A DNA stretch of 64,000 nucleotides from Paralithodes platypus (Eukaryota > Arthropoda > Malacostraca > Decapoda > Lithodidae). The stretch is from contig CM064481.1 in assembly GCA_032716605.1 (NCBI GenBank), positions 15,711,902 to 15,775,901 of the forward strand. Reading direction: 5' to 3'. A program made the translations under genes and the position numbers. Position 1 is the stretch's first letter; each line of letters starts with the position of its first letter. Below the pieces are notes generated by a model that was given only the letters and a program-made list of their open reading frames with translations, did not search any database and was not told the origin of the DNA. This document shows positions 20,929 through 33,777 of this stretch, in pieces.

Positions 20929-23380
20929 ATGTTCCCACCATGCCCCCAGAAATGCCCAGCTATTCCACCACCCCCCAATCCCCCTTGTGACAGTTTTTCG
21001 TCAGTAGCTCCCTTCCACCCCCACACAATTCACACCCCTAGAAAACTTCACAACCTCACACTTGACTCGCCCTCTCATGACAAACATAACCACCAAAACC
21101 ACATGAACGCCAAACAAACCGTTACTGCCACCGACAACGCTCCCCCCACCAACCCTCCGCAGTCCCCCCAACAAATCCCGTTTTCTAACCCCCTCACACC
21201 GCGCCCCACTGATCCTCTCACACGCGCCGTTAATCCCCCCCTCACGCGTGACCCCCACCAAAGTGACCTTGCCCCCCTTATAAGTACCAAGCACCTGCTC
21301 GCCAGTCAATCCCCCACCATCATTAGCCCAGCGGTAGTTCAGGATGAATACCAAATTCCCCCCCACCATCAAAAATGGGTGAACCTGGGGCCCATACCCC
21401 AAACTCACATGGTATTTTCCCCCACTAACACATCCCCCAACCCCCATCGTTGCCTCTTACAACCCGCCATCATTCCCGCTCGTATCAACCACATTCTCGT
21501 AGCAAATATTTCCGAGGAACCCCTGACATTACCGAAAGGTCTCATTATAGGAGACCTCGAAACTTTCGATGACCTCCCCATACATTGTAACGACACCCCT
21601 ACCAGCCTCCAATTGCCCCCTCTTCCTGAGACACTATCTGACCACCAAAAGAACGGCATGTACGACCTACTGCTGGAATTCAGTGACGTCTTTGCCCAAC
21701 AACCCACCGAAATCGGACAGACGGATGTAGAACAACACATCATTAACACCACAGGCCCCCCCATACGACAACCATCCCGTAGAAAGAACCCCATACAACG
21801 TCAGGAAGAGGAACGCCAAGTCCAGGAAATGTTAGAGGCCGGGATTGCCACCCCGTCCATTAGCCCCTGGTCTTCCCCTGTTGTCTTAGTCAAAAAGAAA
21901 GATGGGACAACCCGTTTTTGCGTCGATTACAGGAGGTTAAATGACATAACCATTAAAGACGCTATGCCCTTACCCCGAATAGACGATTCCCTTGACTCCC
22001 TATACGGATCCAAATGGTTCACTACCCTCGACTTGCAAGCAGGGTATTGGCAAGTGCCTATCAAGGCCGAGGACCAAAAGAAAACAGCATTTTCCACTAG
22101 TGGTGGCCATCACTATGAATTTAACGTCCTACCTTTTGGCCTCTGTAACGGACCCACCACTTTCTCCCATTTGATGGAAACGGTATTACATGGCCTAACC
22201 TGGGAAACCTGCCTAGCCTATCTGGACGATATTATTGTGTACTCTCCAACCTGGGAAGTACACCTCCTCAGGTTGAGACAAGTCCTGCAAAGAATCCGAG
22301 CCGCCGGGTTGAAATTAAAACCCTCAAAGTGCGTGATTGCCTGGAATAAGGTAGATTTTCTCGGACACGTGATATCTGAACATGGTATTGCGCCAGATCC
22401 AAAGAAACTTCAAGCCATACAAAACCAAACCCCACCCACCACGGTTAAAGGAATACGTTCGTTTCTAGGTTTAGCCACATACTACAGACGTTTCGTCCCC
22501 CACTTTGCCACCATAGCCAGACCCCTCCACCAACTTACCCACAAAGACACCCCGTTCGCCTGGACACCTGAAAGAGACCTCGCGTTTAACACTTTGAAGC
22601 AAAAGCTAATCCAAGCCCCTATTGTCGTTTTCCCTGACTACCAGAAACCTTTCCGTCTCTATACCGACGTATCTCTGTACGCCATAGGTGCAGTATTAGC
22701 TCAATTCAGAGATGGAAAGGAACATGTGATAGCGTATGCCAGCTCCACACTCACCCCACCCCAACAGAATTACGCAGCCACCAAGAGAGAGTGCTTAGGG
22801 ATCATTTGGGCACTCAGCCACTTCCGGTCATTTGTGTTGGGCGCAAAACTCGAAATAATTACCGACCATCAATCTTTACAATGGCTGCGTAGGTGCGAAA
22901 CCAACTCAGCCATTTTGGTACGTTGGAGAGAGACACTAGAGGACTACGACTTTACCATACAATATCGTCCCGGCAAACTCCATACTAATGCAGACGCCCT
23001 GTCACGTTTGCCAGTACCAAAAGACCCCCCCACCAACCTAGCCGCCTTACAAATCACTCAATTGGTATCTTCCCCCATCACCCGACAGAATGCCCCCCCA
23101 GCCCCCTCCCTAATTCAATCTTGGGAAGCACGAATCAGACCCCCCTGGATACCGTTAAATGTCTTCAGGAAACTGACTCGCTGGGGAGATCAACTTGCCA
23201 CAGACACTGGTCATATAATCTTGGACCCCACCATAGCCCACGACTACATGATTGCCATCCACGAGGGAAACGGCATACACCTTGGACAAAAGAAAATGTT
23301 AAAGATCTTCACAGACCAATACTGGACCCCCAACCCCTCCAAAATTGCACAACGAGTGACAGAATCTGCAAACCGTGTTT
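20929..23380 (+). pseudogene. Element B reverse transcriptase and RNase H
   Basis: The long frame begins in a Pro-rich linker. This linker contains a second, diverged copy of a block also readable at 20806-20920 (NPPQSPQQIPFSN). The RT follows with RFCVDYRRLNDITIKDAM, TTLDLQAGYWQVPI, VLPFGLCNGPTTFSHL and LAYLDDIIVYS, the YLDD active site. FLGLATYYRRFV links to an RNase H with catalytic TDVS, TKRECLGII and ITDHQSLQW, then PGKLHTNADALSRL. The frame is intact to the start of integrase and is lost near 23350-23370, between the zinc-binding His pair and Cys pair. It copies element RNA into DNA. Confidence 0.9.
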
Positions 23381-24240
23381 ATTGGGAAAGGATAGATCAC
23401 GCACCCCAGGCCCATCTGGTACCATTTCTGCCAACAAACCGTTCCAAGTCCTATCCCTCGACATCATGGGCCCGTTCCCTTCTTACGCTGGCAACCGCTA
23501 TATCGTCACATTTGTAGACGTATATTCAAAATTTTTAATAGCCTGCCCAGTTAAAGACCACACAGCCACCACAGTCGCCACACTGCTTGCCACAGAAGTG
23601 TTCCCTATATTCGGCCTTCCCCTTGCTCTTCTATCGGACAATGCCCCCGAGTTTAGTGGACACGTTTGGCAACAATTCACCCAACAATGCGGTATTAAGA
23701 TTAAACACTCATCCCCGTACTGGCCTCAAGGAAATGCTATCTGCGAACGCAGCCATCGCACCATCAACAACCAGTTACCTACATGAATGATTGCTCTTAA
23801 CACCTCAGACTGGCCATCACAACTAAAGATGATACAGTGGGGTATGAACACCTGTCCTCGGAAAGACGGTATTTCCCCTCATGAACGTGTTTACGGTGTA
23901 CCCCCCCTGTTACTGCCATTCCACCACCACGCTCACCTTCCCTTCACCACCTCCACAATTGACCCATTGCAACATCTGCAAAACACCCTCCATACCGCCC
24001 AGATCTGTCAAGACACCAAAACTGATAACATCGATGACAAAAACCCTTTCGCCATCCATGACACCGTAATGGTAGCCAACCTCCCTATCACCAACAAGTT
24101 AGGCCCTCGCTATGTCGGCCCTACACCGTCATACAAGTCCCAAATGCCTTTCAAGTCACCATCGACTATCACGGCGTGACTCGCACGCTCCGAACTAGAT
24201 TCGTCCGAGCGTTTAAACCTCTAAAGCCACAAGACATTAC
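23255..24240 (+). pseudogene. Element B integrase, broken by frameshift and stop
   Basis: The HHCC finger is split: the His part (HEGNGIHLGQKKML) is in the RT frame and the Cys pair (CKPCLLGKDR) is in the next frame. The core has all three acidic residues: LSLDIMGPFP, LLSDNAPEFS and NAICERSHRT. A TGA at 23784-23786 then interrupts the same frame, which resumes to about 24179 with a second frame change into FVRAFKPLKP at 24200. The enzyme inserts the DNA copy into the genome. Three breaks make this copy non-functional. Confidence 0.85.
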
Positions 24241-25743
24241 CCCACCCCACACGTCCGACCCTAAATTAAACACCCCTACTCACCCTCTCACTCAGGCTAC
24301 GAATATTCCCATACAAACCCCTAAGGACCTAAGCCCTCCAGCACCGAACCGACAAATCTTTTCTCAACATACCCCCCAACTAACCTCCACAAACCCCAAG
24401 CCCCCACTATCACACCCTCTTCCACCATGACACCTTCCTTCACTTCTGATAGTCAAGTTCCTCCCCAACTTATCCAAGTACGAAAACCTCCACCCACAAC
24501 CCCGACCACAACAGAAAACCTCCCGCCTAGCCCTGACATACCTCCACCAGGCACCACAGTGAGAAAACCACCACCCCCACCCTAAACCAAGTACACACCC
24601 AACCGCACCACACAATCTACCTCAGCAACCTCACGCTACAACTTACGCCCACGACAAAAATTGTTTAAAACCTCCAGAAAACACACCCTACTAACCAAAT
24701 TCCGTAGGTCTGCCAGACCACTACCCTCCTCCTCCTCTTCTTCTTCTTCTTCGTCGAATTCTCCCCCACAAAGGAAAAGAAGACGAATAATCACCAGCAA
24801 ATCACCAACCTCATCAAACAACACACCCCACACACGCCCCTACCCCCAACTCTCCAACTTAAATCTACACCCCTTACCCACCCGTCTAGCCCCCCCCGCA
24901 TCCGCCCCTTTCCCCTCCACGATCCCCACCACCCCACCCACACACCGACCAACCTCCTTATCTCACCGAACCCCCAACCAACCAACCCCTAAGAAACCCC
25001 CCCCCCAAAGTCACCCCCGAGAAAACCCCCACATGTCATCTACCTATAAAACGTGCTTCCCCTCAATATAAAACATCGTCGAGCGACTCAAGTCCCACGA
25101 CAAACATCTACCTTCCCACCAGCACCGCCAGAGGTACAATAATCAACAGACCCATCAGATTTAAAGACAGCGATACAAAAATAACACCCCGTTCTGACAC
25201 TAAGGACCCAAGCCACACAACACACACACCCCCTCCTTCCCACACACCTCCTTCACCCACCTTACCTAAATCGATCTTGCGCATTGCCTCACTATATATT
25301 CCCAACCTACAACACCGCCCAAGAAAACCAAATAAAACCCAGACTCACATTCCCCCTTCATCCCCAGCTCTGTTGTCACGCGTGAATCCCCTTTCGGTTA
25401 GTAACCCATTCACCACCCTAAACAGACTTCCTGTCAATCCCACACACCTCACTCCGACCCCCACGGGGGAAAGCTACAAACCATTCATACGAAAGGTTAA
25501 AGTAAAAACCCCCACTGGACACTTGGCCCGTGTACCACACCCACACCAAGCCCGGGCAGCCGCCCGCCACAACACAGAAGACACATTCTTACAGGTATAC
25601 ATTGACCTGCAAAAGAAACCTGACCGTCGCTCTCGTGTTTGGTGGAACTTTCTAAATACCCTGAAAATGACCCACCATCACTATGCTTCTTTTAACTTCA
25701 CCCTTGAGGCTCGACGACGAGCCTATAATGAAGGAGAGGGAAG
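24241..25743 (+). other. Element B 3' region with unassigned Pro/Thr-rich frame
   Basis: Beyond integrase the plus strand is extremely C-rich and encodes low-complexity Pro/Thr/His sequence in changing frames, with a serine codon run at 24720-24755. The last frame, 25277-25743, ends in a less biased block (YIDLQKKPDRRSRVWWNFLN, FTLEARRRAYNEGEGSK) that runs into the LTR. The block recalls the charged C-terminal tail of a pol or an extra 3' ORF. I see no transmembrane segment, so I do not call an envelope. I do not recognise the protein. Confidence 0.4.
25727..25743 (+). promoter_or_regulatory. Element B polypurine tract
   Basis: The purine-rich aatgaaggagagggaag lies immediately before the LTR start at 25744. 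It also encodes the last codons of the 3' frame. Position and composition fit the plus-strand primer. Confidence 0.75.
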
Positions 25744-28700
25744 TAAAATGCCCCAGAACAAGAAGCCCACCACAGAAGCCACGAGCGAACACCACACAGA
25801 AACACCCGGAAGAAAGGTTCACAGAACGAAAGGACCAGATGACCGAGACAGCCATTTCAGACAGGCCCAAGCCCGCAGGGCTAAACAGCTCCAGGACGCA
25901 CCCATTTACCTTTTCTAAACTGACCATTTCCCACACCTCACGTACACAAACCCCCTCGTGTCCTACACTCCTAACTACAAAGATGATGAACAGGAATATA
26001 CATTCATATTAAAAACACCCATGCCCTGTCCCGACGTTGAGCCAATGCCAACACATCAGACAGCCATAATTATATCTATGTATGTTCTTACATCTGAGAA
26101 GTAGATGTTATATATCTTAGAAGTTAAAACACCCCCGCCTGTCCCTAGACCTTGTATATCATTTCCCATGACGAGTATAGATATATGTACCCGTGCTCAG
26201 TCGCCCCCTTGCATTGTTCCTCTAGTAACTAAGTGTCTCTATGTATTCAATCCTTAGTTAAGTATTTTTATCCGCCATTGTGTTCACCTTTTTCCATTTA
26301 CTGTTCCACAATTGTCATACGTCTTCCCCTTGCCTCCTTCGTATCCACAGTCCACACTACGCCAATTTACTTCGTGTTATACACCTCTTACCCCAACCAG
26401 AGATTGTATAAGATAACCTGGTTCCCAGTATCTGTCAATAGTACCCCGAAACAATAACTAAGTACCCCTACGAACTGCCGCTGTTGTTGGTATATTTATA
26501 TCTCATAGAAAACGCAGTTCCCAGGGCCAACTAATAGTATCCATAACCCATCGGACTGATCACAATACTCTATCTTTTCCTGACTCATATACCACCCCAT
26601 AGTTGCATTCCCCGGTGGCATTTGGCTAACGTATTCTACTGCCTTTTCAAACTTCCATATCAACTGCAGCCTAATGCCACCCCCACGCCCAGAGACCTTA
26701 GGGTCAAATTCCCCTATAGCCCCCCTGCACTCCCCCCCCCCTCTCATTATAAGACCCCGCACTTCTCTACTCTTGTCCGACCTAGCCTCTCTCTCATACC
26801 TCTCGAAGATCCTTGAATTGTCCATTGCTAATGCTCTCCAACCTTTTATATATATTCTCCTATCCAGCCTACCTTCACTTAGTAGGCCAGAACAACATTA
26901 GAACTTTACTAGCCCCTTGCATGCCATCTATTCTCTTACAACCCATTCACAACCCTGCACCCAATGGTCGTCGGTGCGAGGCTAGCCGCCTCGCCAGTAA
27001 CTAACTTCTATTGCCATACTTCCAGATAAATGTGGCAGAGTTAGCAACCCAGTCTCCACCACATCCAGCAAACCCTACAATTAACAATCAGCCGAGTAAA
27101 ACCAGCTAGCCAAGGCACCTTCGGTTTTGGTATTAAGGACACCCACATCTGTCTCATACACAGAGGGTTATTACGAACACTGGTGATATGGCAAGCCCCT
27201 AGCCACAGCCGCCGGACGACTATCACAGAGAGAGGGCGCCCAGCTCCCCCTTTTTGCCCACCCGAGGAGGGAGACCCCCACCCCCGCGGAGGTATACCTG
27301 GCCCCTGTTTTGACTTTCGAGTCATTGCCAGGTAGCACAGGAATTCTTCCTATCAATGAACTAACCATGCATGACTAACACCTTTACTAACCTCTATTTA
27401 CTCACAATAAACCATTTACCTTTCTTGCATGCTCTGATCACTAAATTAGCACCTCAGCTATACCATAGAATGAAGATTGCACAATCTAAGAGAGACGCTC
27501 CTATCACAGCTGTCCCCATCCTCCTCGCAAAGTAGATCGAGTCTCCCTCCCCTAAATACTTCCAGTATAGCCAAAATAGTACCTCTTACTAAGGCTCAGT
27601 TATATGAAAATATAAGGCTTCCTATAGCCCTGTGCCACAACAGTAAATACCATCTTACCTAGTCCCCATATCTATTGAGAGCTCAATTAAGTCCATAAGA
27701 CTCGAGATCCCTATTGTCTACAGGGTCCAGAACCGAGCCTATAAATCTAGCTCCCGCCCCCAGTCAAATCAGTTGAAAGCTAGACACCAACCAGTGGTCA
27801 CTACCCTGCAGTTTACCTCTAGCTCTGCCCTCGTGTTGTTCCGTAGTGAGATTCCAGATCCGGCAGACTCCGTGGCAGAGAAGACTGATAGAAGCATCTG
27901 TCCATGTACAAGTCCTAACGTGCACCTTATAACCTTCACACAAATTCGTGGGTATATAAGTGTGTAGCCAGCAACGATCGTCAAGAGATCCGACTTGAGA
28001 ACTTCCTACATTTTGGACCATCTGGACGGCCGAGGAACCAGTCGTTAGCCCCCAACATCACCGGAAGCAAGATAACCAGGACCAGATCTACCAATACTAT
28101 TCAAGATTCATGTTGCTAGTACTAAGTGTTATAGTACTAGCTTGATACTCACTTATTAACTTTCTATAAAGTGGCTAAAACCTTGCCCAGTGTAATTCAT
28201 ATTTAACCATTCCATTTGGGACGTAATAAGCGATCAGTGCTCTTTAATTAACAGGCGACCTTGACTCTCGTAATTACCTTATTCAGATATTAAAACTCTA
28301 GTGATATCTAACGTTCGCCCACTGATTTGTGTTCTACGTATTTCTGCCATAAGAATATAAAACAGATCAGTACCCCCATGAGGTTACTAGAGATTCCGTG
28401 TTCTACAATATACGCGTGTCTAACCCTAACTGTGAGCTGCTACTTGGGCATGCGACCAGCCAGTAAGAGGTCAACTCAGTGACATTGAATTATACGAATA
28501 TATTGAGGTCTTCCAGTAAAATATAAACTTGCTAATTAAACCCGTGATCAGAAGAATATACCTGAACGTTGGAAGTGGGAGACTAGGCTCCATCCAGATC
28601 CGCTAATGCTAGCAGTTCCCTTCTATTATTTGTTTTGTGCGAGAATTACTATCTTTCTATACTCTTTATTTATTTACGTCAATAAACGTGAACTTGTGTC

Positions 28701-28827
28701 GTGTTACCGTGTGTTTATTTTGTGTTCTCTATTCCTCATACCTTGTATTGTGCATGCAGCCTTATATACCCAGTCATTCAGAACTCAAATTACCCAAGTT
28801 AAACCTGTAGAAAAACAGGGCATAACA
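25744..28827 (+). repeat. Element B 3' LTR
   Basis: 3084 bp, matching 13856-16915. It is followed by the atacc duplication and hAT2 sequence. It has 29 bases (near 27316-27344) that the 5' LTR lacks and a few other small differences. No gene. Confidence 0.9.
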
Positions 28828-28832
28828 ATACC

Positions 28833-30713
28833 ACTGCCAGACTTACCCTTAGGCCCCTTCGTAAGCCGTAACTTGCCCGTAATGTTTACTTTGCGTTAGC
28901 AAAAGCAAAGCAAAAAAAAAAAAATAACAAGTTAACAACTGTCACTGTCAGTCTGTCACTATCATAGTATCACTGTATCACAGTTCACTAACACCGTGAG
29001 TAACACCGTACGAACGGTACGATGACTGTACACGATAATGACGTTCTTTTACCTGTTGTTGACAGGAAAAATCGCCTCCGGAGCGCCAGAAAGGAGCGCG
29101 AATTTCTAACTGCGCTCCCCGCCTGCACTCCGATTTCAGATTTTTGCCGCTCCTCGCTCCGCGCTCCTCTATATTGGTAATGCGCACCGGATCGCAGAGC
29201 GCAGAGCGCCAAATGGCGCGCACCTGCCCACCTCTGTTTATATATAATGTGTGTGTGTGTGTGTGTGTGTGTTAGGTTCATTGTTTGGTTTAGGTTAATG
29301 ATACCTATTTTGAGTTTGGATTGTATTATACTTTTTTTAAGACCCTGTTCAATCATCTGACACCTATCTTTTAGATTTCATAAATCCATATAATCACTGA
29401 ATCAGGATAAAAAATCGAATAAGTCAATCTCGTAACAGTTTAATTAACAAATTATTGCACTACATCTGACATCTGACAGACTGACATCTACTGATACTGT
29501 ATATGATAATCACAACTGCACTTTCCTTGTTTTTACTGATGCAAATTGGTCTATGATGTCCTCAAAGTCAGTTGTTTCAGTTTCTTCTCAGAATGACCTA
29601 ATCTTTAATTTCTGGAGTATTTGACAAAACTCGCGGGACACCCTGTATATTAAATTCTAAAAGTAGACCCCTATTTAGCCTAAGCAATAAAGTAATTTTA
29701 TATAGAAATACAGTTAAAACCACTTTCCTTCTTCATGAGGAAGTTTCGTGATCTTCTAAGATTCTTCTTACACAAATTATACAATGCTCTGAAATAATGA
29801 AAATGACACTCTAAAATTACTCTAAACCACGTATAAACCTAGAAGCTAAATTCTAAAAGTATTTAGCCTAAGCAATAAAGCATGTTCGGATGTTCCTAAA
29901 ATAATAAAGGTAAAACCACTTTCCTTCTTCGCTAGGAACGGTTTCATGATCTTACATTCTGCTCTGAGAGTCTGAAATAAGGAATATTATATTCAATTTA
30001 CCGTCAGATAAAATTAAACAGAGTATAGAGTAATAAATGCATATATTTCGTACCTTTGCCTGTCCCTGCCCGTTTTGTTTATCAACAATAAACGTTCGCT
30101 TGGCGCTAGCATTCGAGAATGCTTAAGTTATAAATAGCCTATATCCTGATTTTCTTGTGGGTCTCTTATAAAGTAAATTTCGAAGTACTAACAATATTTT
30201 ACTATTAACTAATCAGTCAAATGAGAAATAATCCAAAATATCAATACATAATTATATACACCATTCAACGTTTCATAAAATATAATACCGGTAACTAAAG
30301 AAAACCACCCCGAAAATATTTAGAGGGATAACTTAACAATTGTCTATTGATATGTTTAGGCAATGGCTTGCAGGAATTCGTTGCCTAAAAGGCTAAAATG
30401 TAATTGTATTTAAAATATATATAACCTACTGTGATTACTGTAGTAACTGTACATAATTATAAAAACACGTTATGGCGTTATTATTCATCATAGCCTATTA
30501 TATAATTATATTAATGACGAATGGATAGGATAGGTATTTAGGCATAATACTTGATATTAGATTTGCACTATAGTTAAATACCCTGGTTAGGTTAAGTTAG
30601 GATATTTTAGGTTATTACTAAAAAAAAACAAAAAAACAAAAAAAAATTGGCGCCCCCCTTCAAGTGGCACCCATGGCACGTGCCCTACCTGCCCCACCCT
30701 AGATACGCTACTG
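28833..30713. other. Right flanks of hAT2 and hAT1, non-coding
   Basis: 28833-29236 is the right end of hAT2, with a short A-run and dense GCGCTCC-like subterminal sequence. 29237-30713 is hAT1. It is AT-rich, with a GT microsatellite near 29250-29271 and two imperfect direct copies of a 90-bp segment (about 29663-29760 and 29850-29955) sharing accactttccttcttc. It ends with an A-rich stretch and the terminal repeat. I find no gene. Confidence 0.7.
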
Positions 30714-30721
30714 CCTACGCC

Positions 30722-31560
30722 ACTGGCATCAGTCGCCAGCTGAAAAGGTCTGCTGAAGTCCGGGGCCCTGAGTATGGGGTGGGTACATAACAGGTGTTTT
30801 ACCAAGGAAAACGCCTCTGCACACTCAGGAGACCACCGGAACTTCTTGTCCTTAGATAATAAGTCAGTTAAAGGTGCAAGTACAGTCGAATAGCCTTTGA
30901 TGAAGCGACGATAATAGCCTATCATACCAAGAAACCGCATGATTTGTTTCTTAGTCATAGGCTGGGGAAACTGATCGATGGCTTTGATCTTTGTCTGTGG
31001 AGGGCACACCTGACCCATCCCCACCTCGAACCCCAGGTACAAAACGGTGGCTTTGACAAAATCGCACTTACCCAGGTTTACCACCAAACCTGCTTCATTC
31101 AGTTTATTAAAAAGCTGTCCGATGTGAGCACAGTGACTGTTAAAATCATCGTTGTATATTATGACATCATCTAGGTACACCGTACAGTTGGGAATGTCGG
31201 CTACAATGTCGTTCATTAATTTCTGAAACGTTGCAGGGGCATTTTTCAGCCCGTATGGCATAACATGGCAATGATATGTGGCACCGTCCACCACAAACCC
31301 ACACACCTCTCGCGCTCGCTCAGACAAGGGCACTTGCCAATATCCCTTAACAAGGTCTATCTTAGTGAGGAACTTGGCTTTTCCTATCTTATCCACACTG
31401 TCGTCCACGCGAGGGAGAGGGTAGGCATTTGTGGGGGTTAAACCATTCAACCTGCGGAAATCTATACAAAACCGCACCTTGCCATCTGGTTTGGGCTGCA
31501 GTGTGACTGGGGAAGTCCACCTTACTGCACCCTCAGAAATCAGCCCACGTTTCACCACGT
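30722..31560 (-). pseudogene. Element A reverse transcriptase and start of RNase H
   Basis: The minus-strand frame has RFCIDFRRLNGLTPTNAYPL, FLTKIDLVKGYWQVPL, VMPYGLKNAPATFQKL and CTVYLDDVIIY, the YLDD active site. YLGFEV and RFLGMIGYYRRFI complete the thumb and connection. It then enters RNase H at FQLATDASGVG, where hAT1 is inserted. At its 5' side a single-base loss near 31557 separates it from the integrase frame (PALREELER). It is preceded, not followed, by the integrase on the same strand. Confidence 0.9.
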
Positions 31561-33260
31561 TCCAGCTCTTCCCTAAGTGCTGGTAATTTAATAGGGGGAA
31601 CACGGTATGGCACTGATTTAAAGGGCGGGTGGTCCCCAACATCGACATCGTGCACCGCTTGAGTAGTGAGGCCAGGATGCTCCGCGAAAACAGCTGGGTT
31701 TGAATCAAACAAGTGCTGCACAGCTACACGTTGTTGCTCAGGCAGGTGCAATATCAACTCGTGAGCCACTTGTCTAGAATTCCCCGCCCACTGATCCGCG
31801 GAAACATGACAATCCCAATTATCCTCCCCCGCAGCTTGACTGTCCCTTCCTCCTTCTCCACCACGATCGCTGCAGATCAACACCGGGACAGTGAGAGGCT
31901 CGGAGGGGCGCCTCACATACTCTTTCATCAGATTTACATGGCAAAGTTGGTTCTTTTTCTTACGATCAGGAGTAGCTACTAAATAGTCGAGATCAGAAAC
32001 CTTCCTTACAACCCGATACGGACCAGAATACTTGGCAGACAAGGGGTGTCCCACCAGAGGCAGTAGTATCAGTACCTCCTGATCTACTTCAAACTCCCTC
32101 AGCTTCACCTTCTGGTCGTATCTGTCCTTCATCTGAGCTTGTGAACTCTTAAGGTTCAGACCTGCTACCTCCAGGCTCTTTAGCATTCTCTCACGGCTTT
32201 CAACAACATACTTTAGAAGCGAGCATGGCTTTGTGACTCCCTCCCAGATCTCCTTGACTATGTGGAGGGGCCCCCTGACCCTATGTCCAAAAACCAACTC
32301 GTTCGGGCTAAATCCCAAGCTCTCCCCAGGTACTTCTCTCGCAGCAAATAAAACGTATGGGAGACCTAGATCCCAGTCCTTCCCATTTTCCATGCAATAA
32401 CACCGCAACATACTCTTGAGAGTCGAGTGCCACCTTTCCAAAACTCCCTGACTCTCGGGATGGTAGGCAGATGACACCACAGACACTATCCCATGTTGCT
32501 GCATGGTCTGCTTAAACAGAGCAGAAGTAAAATTGGATCCCTGATCAGACTGGATCTCCTGAGGGTAGCCATAACGAGAGAAATAGACAAGTAGGTTTTT
32601 GACAACAGTCTTAGCCATCCCGTTGCGCATGGGGTAAGCATCTGGATACCGTGTTGCTACATCCATTACAGTTAGTAAAAATTTATTGCCGGCACTAGTG
32701 GGGGGCAATGGGCCAACCATATCGATAACTACTTTGCTGAAGGGCGGCCCAATGACAGGGATGGGTTGTAACGGGGCTCTCGGGATGACCTGATTGGGTT
32801 TCCCAACAACTTGACAAGTGTGACACTGTGACACCCATGACACGACACTCGCCTTTAACCCAGGCCACCAGAAAAGCTTGCTCAGAGCTGCCTCCGTCTT
32901 ACGTGCCCCCAGGTGCCCTGCCAAAGGCACATCATGAGCTAATCTCAATAAGCTCTCACGGCACACCCTCGGTACTACTAACTGGTCCACTAATCCTGAC
33001 CCGCCATCCCCTTTTTCTTGGGATCCTGATGTCTCCGATACAAGATCCCCTCGGACAAGAAAAAATCACCAGGCTGCGCATCCCCATCGCTCTCCAGTTC
33101 GACAGCACCATTAACACACGCCCTGACTTCAGGATCTTCCAGCTGCAAGGAACATATATCAGCAGGTGCGAGATTATCCAGGTTCATCTTAAATAATTTA
33201 TTTCCACCTCCAATGTCCCGCTGAGCCATCCTTTCCTCACGCTGCGCATAACGATGCTGT
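31561..33260 (-). pseudogene. Element A integrase, located upstream of RT
   Basis: From 32990 the frame shows an HHCC finger (HDVPLAGHLG and CHTCQ). The catalytic core has VVIDMVGPLP, IQSDQGSNF and SQGVLERWHS, an Asp, Asp, Glu triad. A C-terminal part follows (YSGPYRVVRK, CHVNLMKEYVRR), then a linker that leads into RT. The upstream stretch 32990-33229 (EDPEVRACVNGAVELE, GILYRRHQD) is the usual pre-integrase region, shifted by a frame change in an A-run at about 33000. Gypsy integrases normally follow RNase H, so the position here is notable. Confidence 0.9.
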
Positions 33261-33777
33261 CGCAGAGTCTCTTCCTGCCCTGCACCTGCACTAGCGGTGA
33301 CAGGCCCCGGGGGCCTCTCCAGACTCTAACATAGGTGCCAATAATGAGTCACCAAGAAACACTGCCAGCTCAAAACTCTCCAATTGACCAACATTCCCGT
33401 TTTCTTGTGACCTTTCCTCCGCGGTTTGATAGACTGAGGTGGTGGCTGCAAGGCTCCGGATGTCTGAGAACGCGTCACAACACACGCCATGGTTTGTACG
33501 CTACACTTCTCAACCCACTCCTGTTCCTCCCTACTAACGTCGGCCGCCTTCTCGGCAACGACCAAGGGTGAAACCTTAGAAGCAGGCACCGCAAAGTCGT
33601 TGCCGAGGAGGAGGTCGACGCCCCCAACAGGCAAGTTCTCTACAATTCCTACATCCAGCTCCTTTGCCACACCACCCACCTCCAGCTCCATCCGCACCAG
33701 CGGGTAGGACTTCGTAGCATTGATCCCCTGAACTACCACCACCCGAGCAGCGTTAATCGGTCTACCAGTAAAGTTCT
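33261..33777 (-). pseudogene. Element A protease, C-terminal part
   Basis: The minus-strand frame reads VVVQGINATKSYPLVRMELE and VDLLLGNDFA, the latter being the Gly-rich motif at the end of retropepsins. The frame shifts again near 33400 before the integrase. The active-site half is at 34266-34330 beyond the MITE. The two halves rejoin in frame once one TTAA is removed with the MITE. Confidence 0.75.

Larger units (their letters stand above)
13856..28827 (+). mobile_element. Element B: Gypsy LTR retrotransposon with 3-kb LTRs
   Basis: Plus-strand element of 14,972 bp with LTRs 13856-16915 and 25744-28827. The flank atacc is duplicated at 13851-13855 and 28828-28832. Order: LTR, primer-binding site, gag, protease, 327-bp tandem array, reverse transcriptase, RNase H, integrase, a 3' proline-rich frame, polypurine tract, LTR. 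The domain order is the ordinary Gypsy one. The LTRs differ by scattered substitutions and small indels, including 29 bases present at about 27316-27344 and missing from the left copy. That suggests a fairly recent insertion, the youngest large insertion in the nest. Confidence 0.9.
12682..29236. mobile_element. hAT2: non-autonomous hAT element carrying element B
   Basis: Left end CAGAGGTGGGTGCGCTCC at 12682. Right end is the inverse of CAGAGGTGGGCAGGTGCGC, ending at 29236. Subterminal regions on both sides repeat GCGCTCC-type motifs. Flanks are tatatata and tttatata, an 8-bp duplication with one mismatch in a simple repeat, so the duplication is suggestive only. No transposase is visible. 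Own sequence: 12682-13855 and 28833-29236. Both flanks are non-coding. Confidence 0.7.
11893..30713. mobile_element. hAT1: non-autonomous hAT element, expanded by nested insertions
   Basis: The left terminus is CAGGGGCGTATCTAGGG at 11893. The right terminus is the inverse of CAGTAGCGTATCTAGGG, ending at 30713. The 8 bases cctacgcc occur at 11885-11892 and 30714-30721, a perfect hAT-size target duplication. The left 170 bp resembles the 3' end of the hAT at 1731-1910 (shared agcgagcct..cagctgggggg and aggagcatttt). No transposase remains. It contains a MITE, hAT2 and, inside hAT2, element B. Its own sequence is the flanks 11893-12060, 12548-12681 and 29237-30713. Confidence 0.85.

Noticed and set aside
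25277..25743. Envelope gene in element B
   Set aside because: It is downstream of integrase as env would be, but no signal peptide, membrane segment or Cys pattern is seen.
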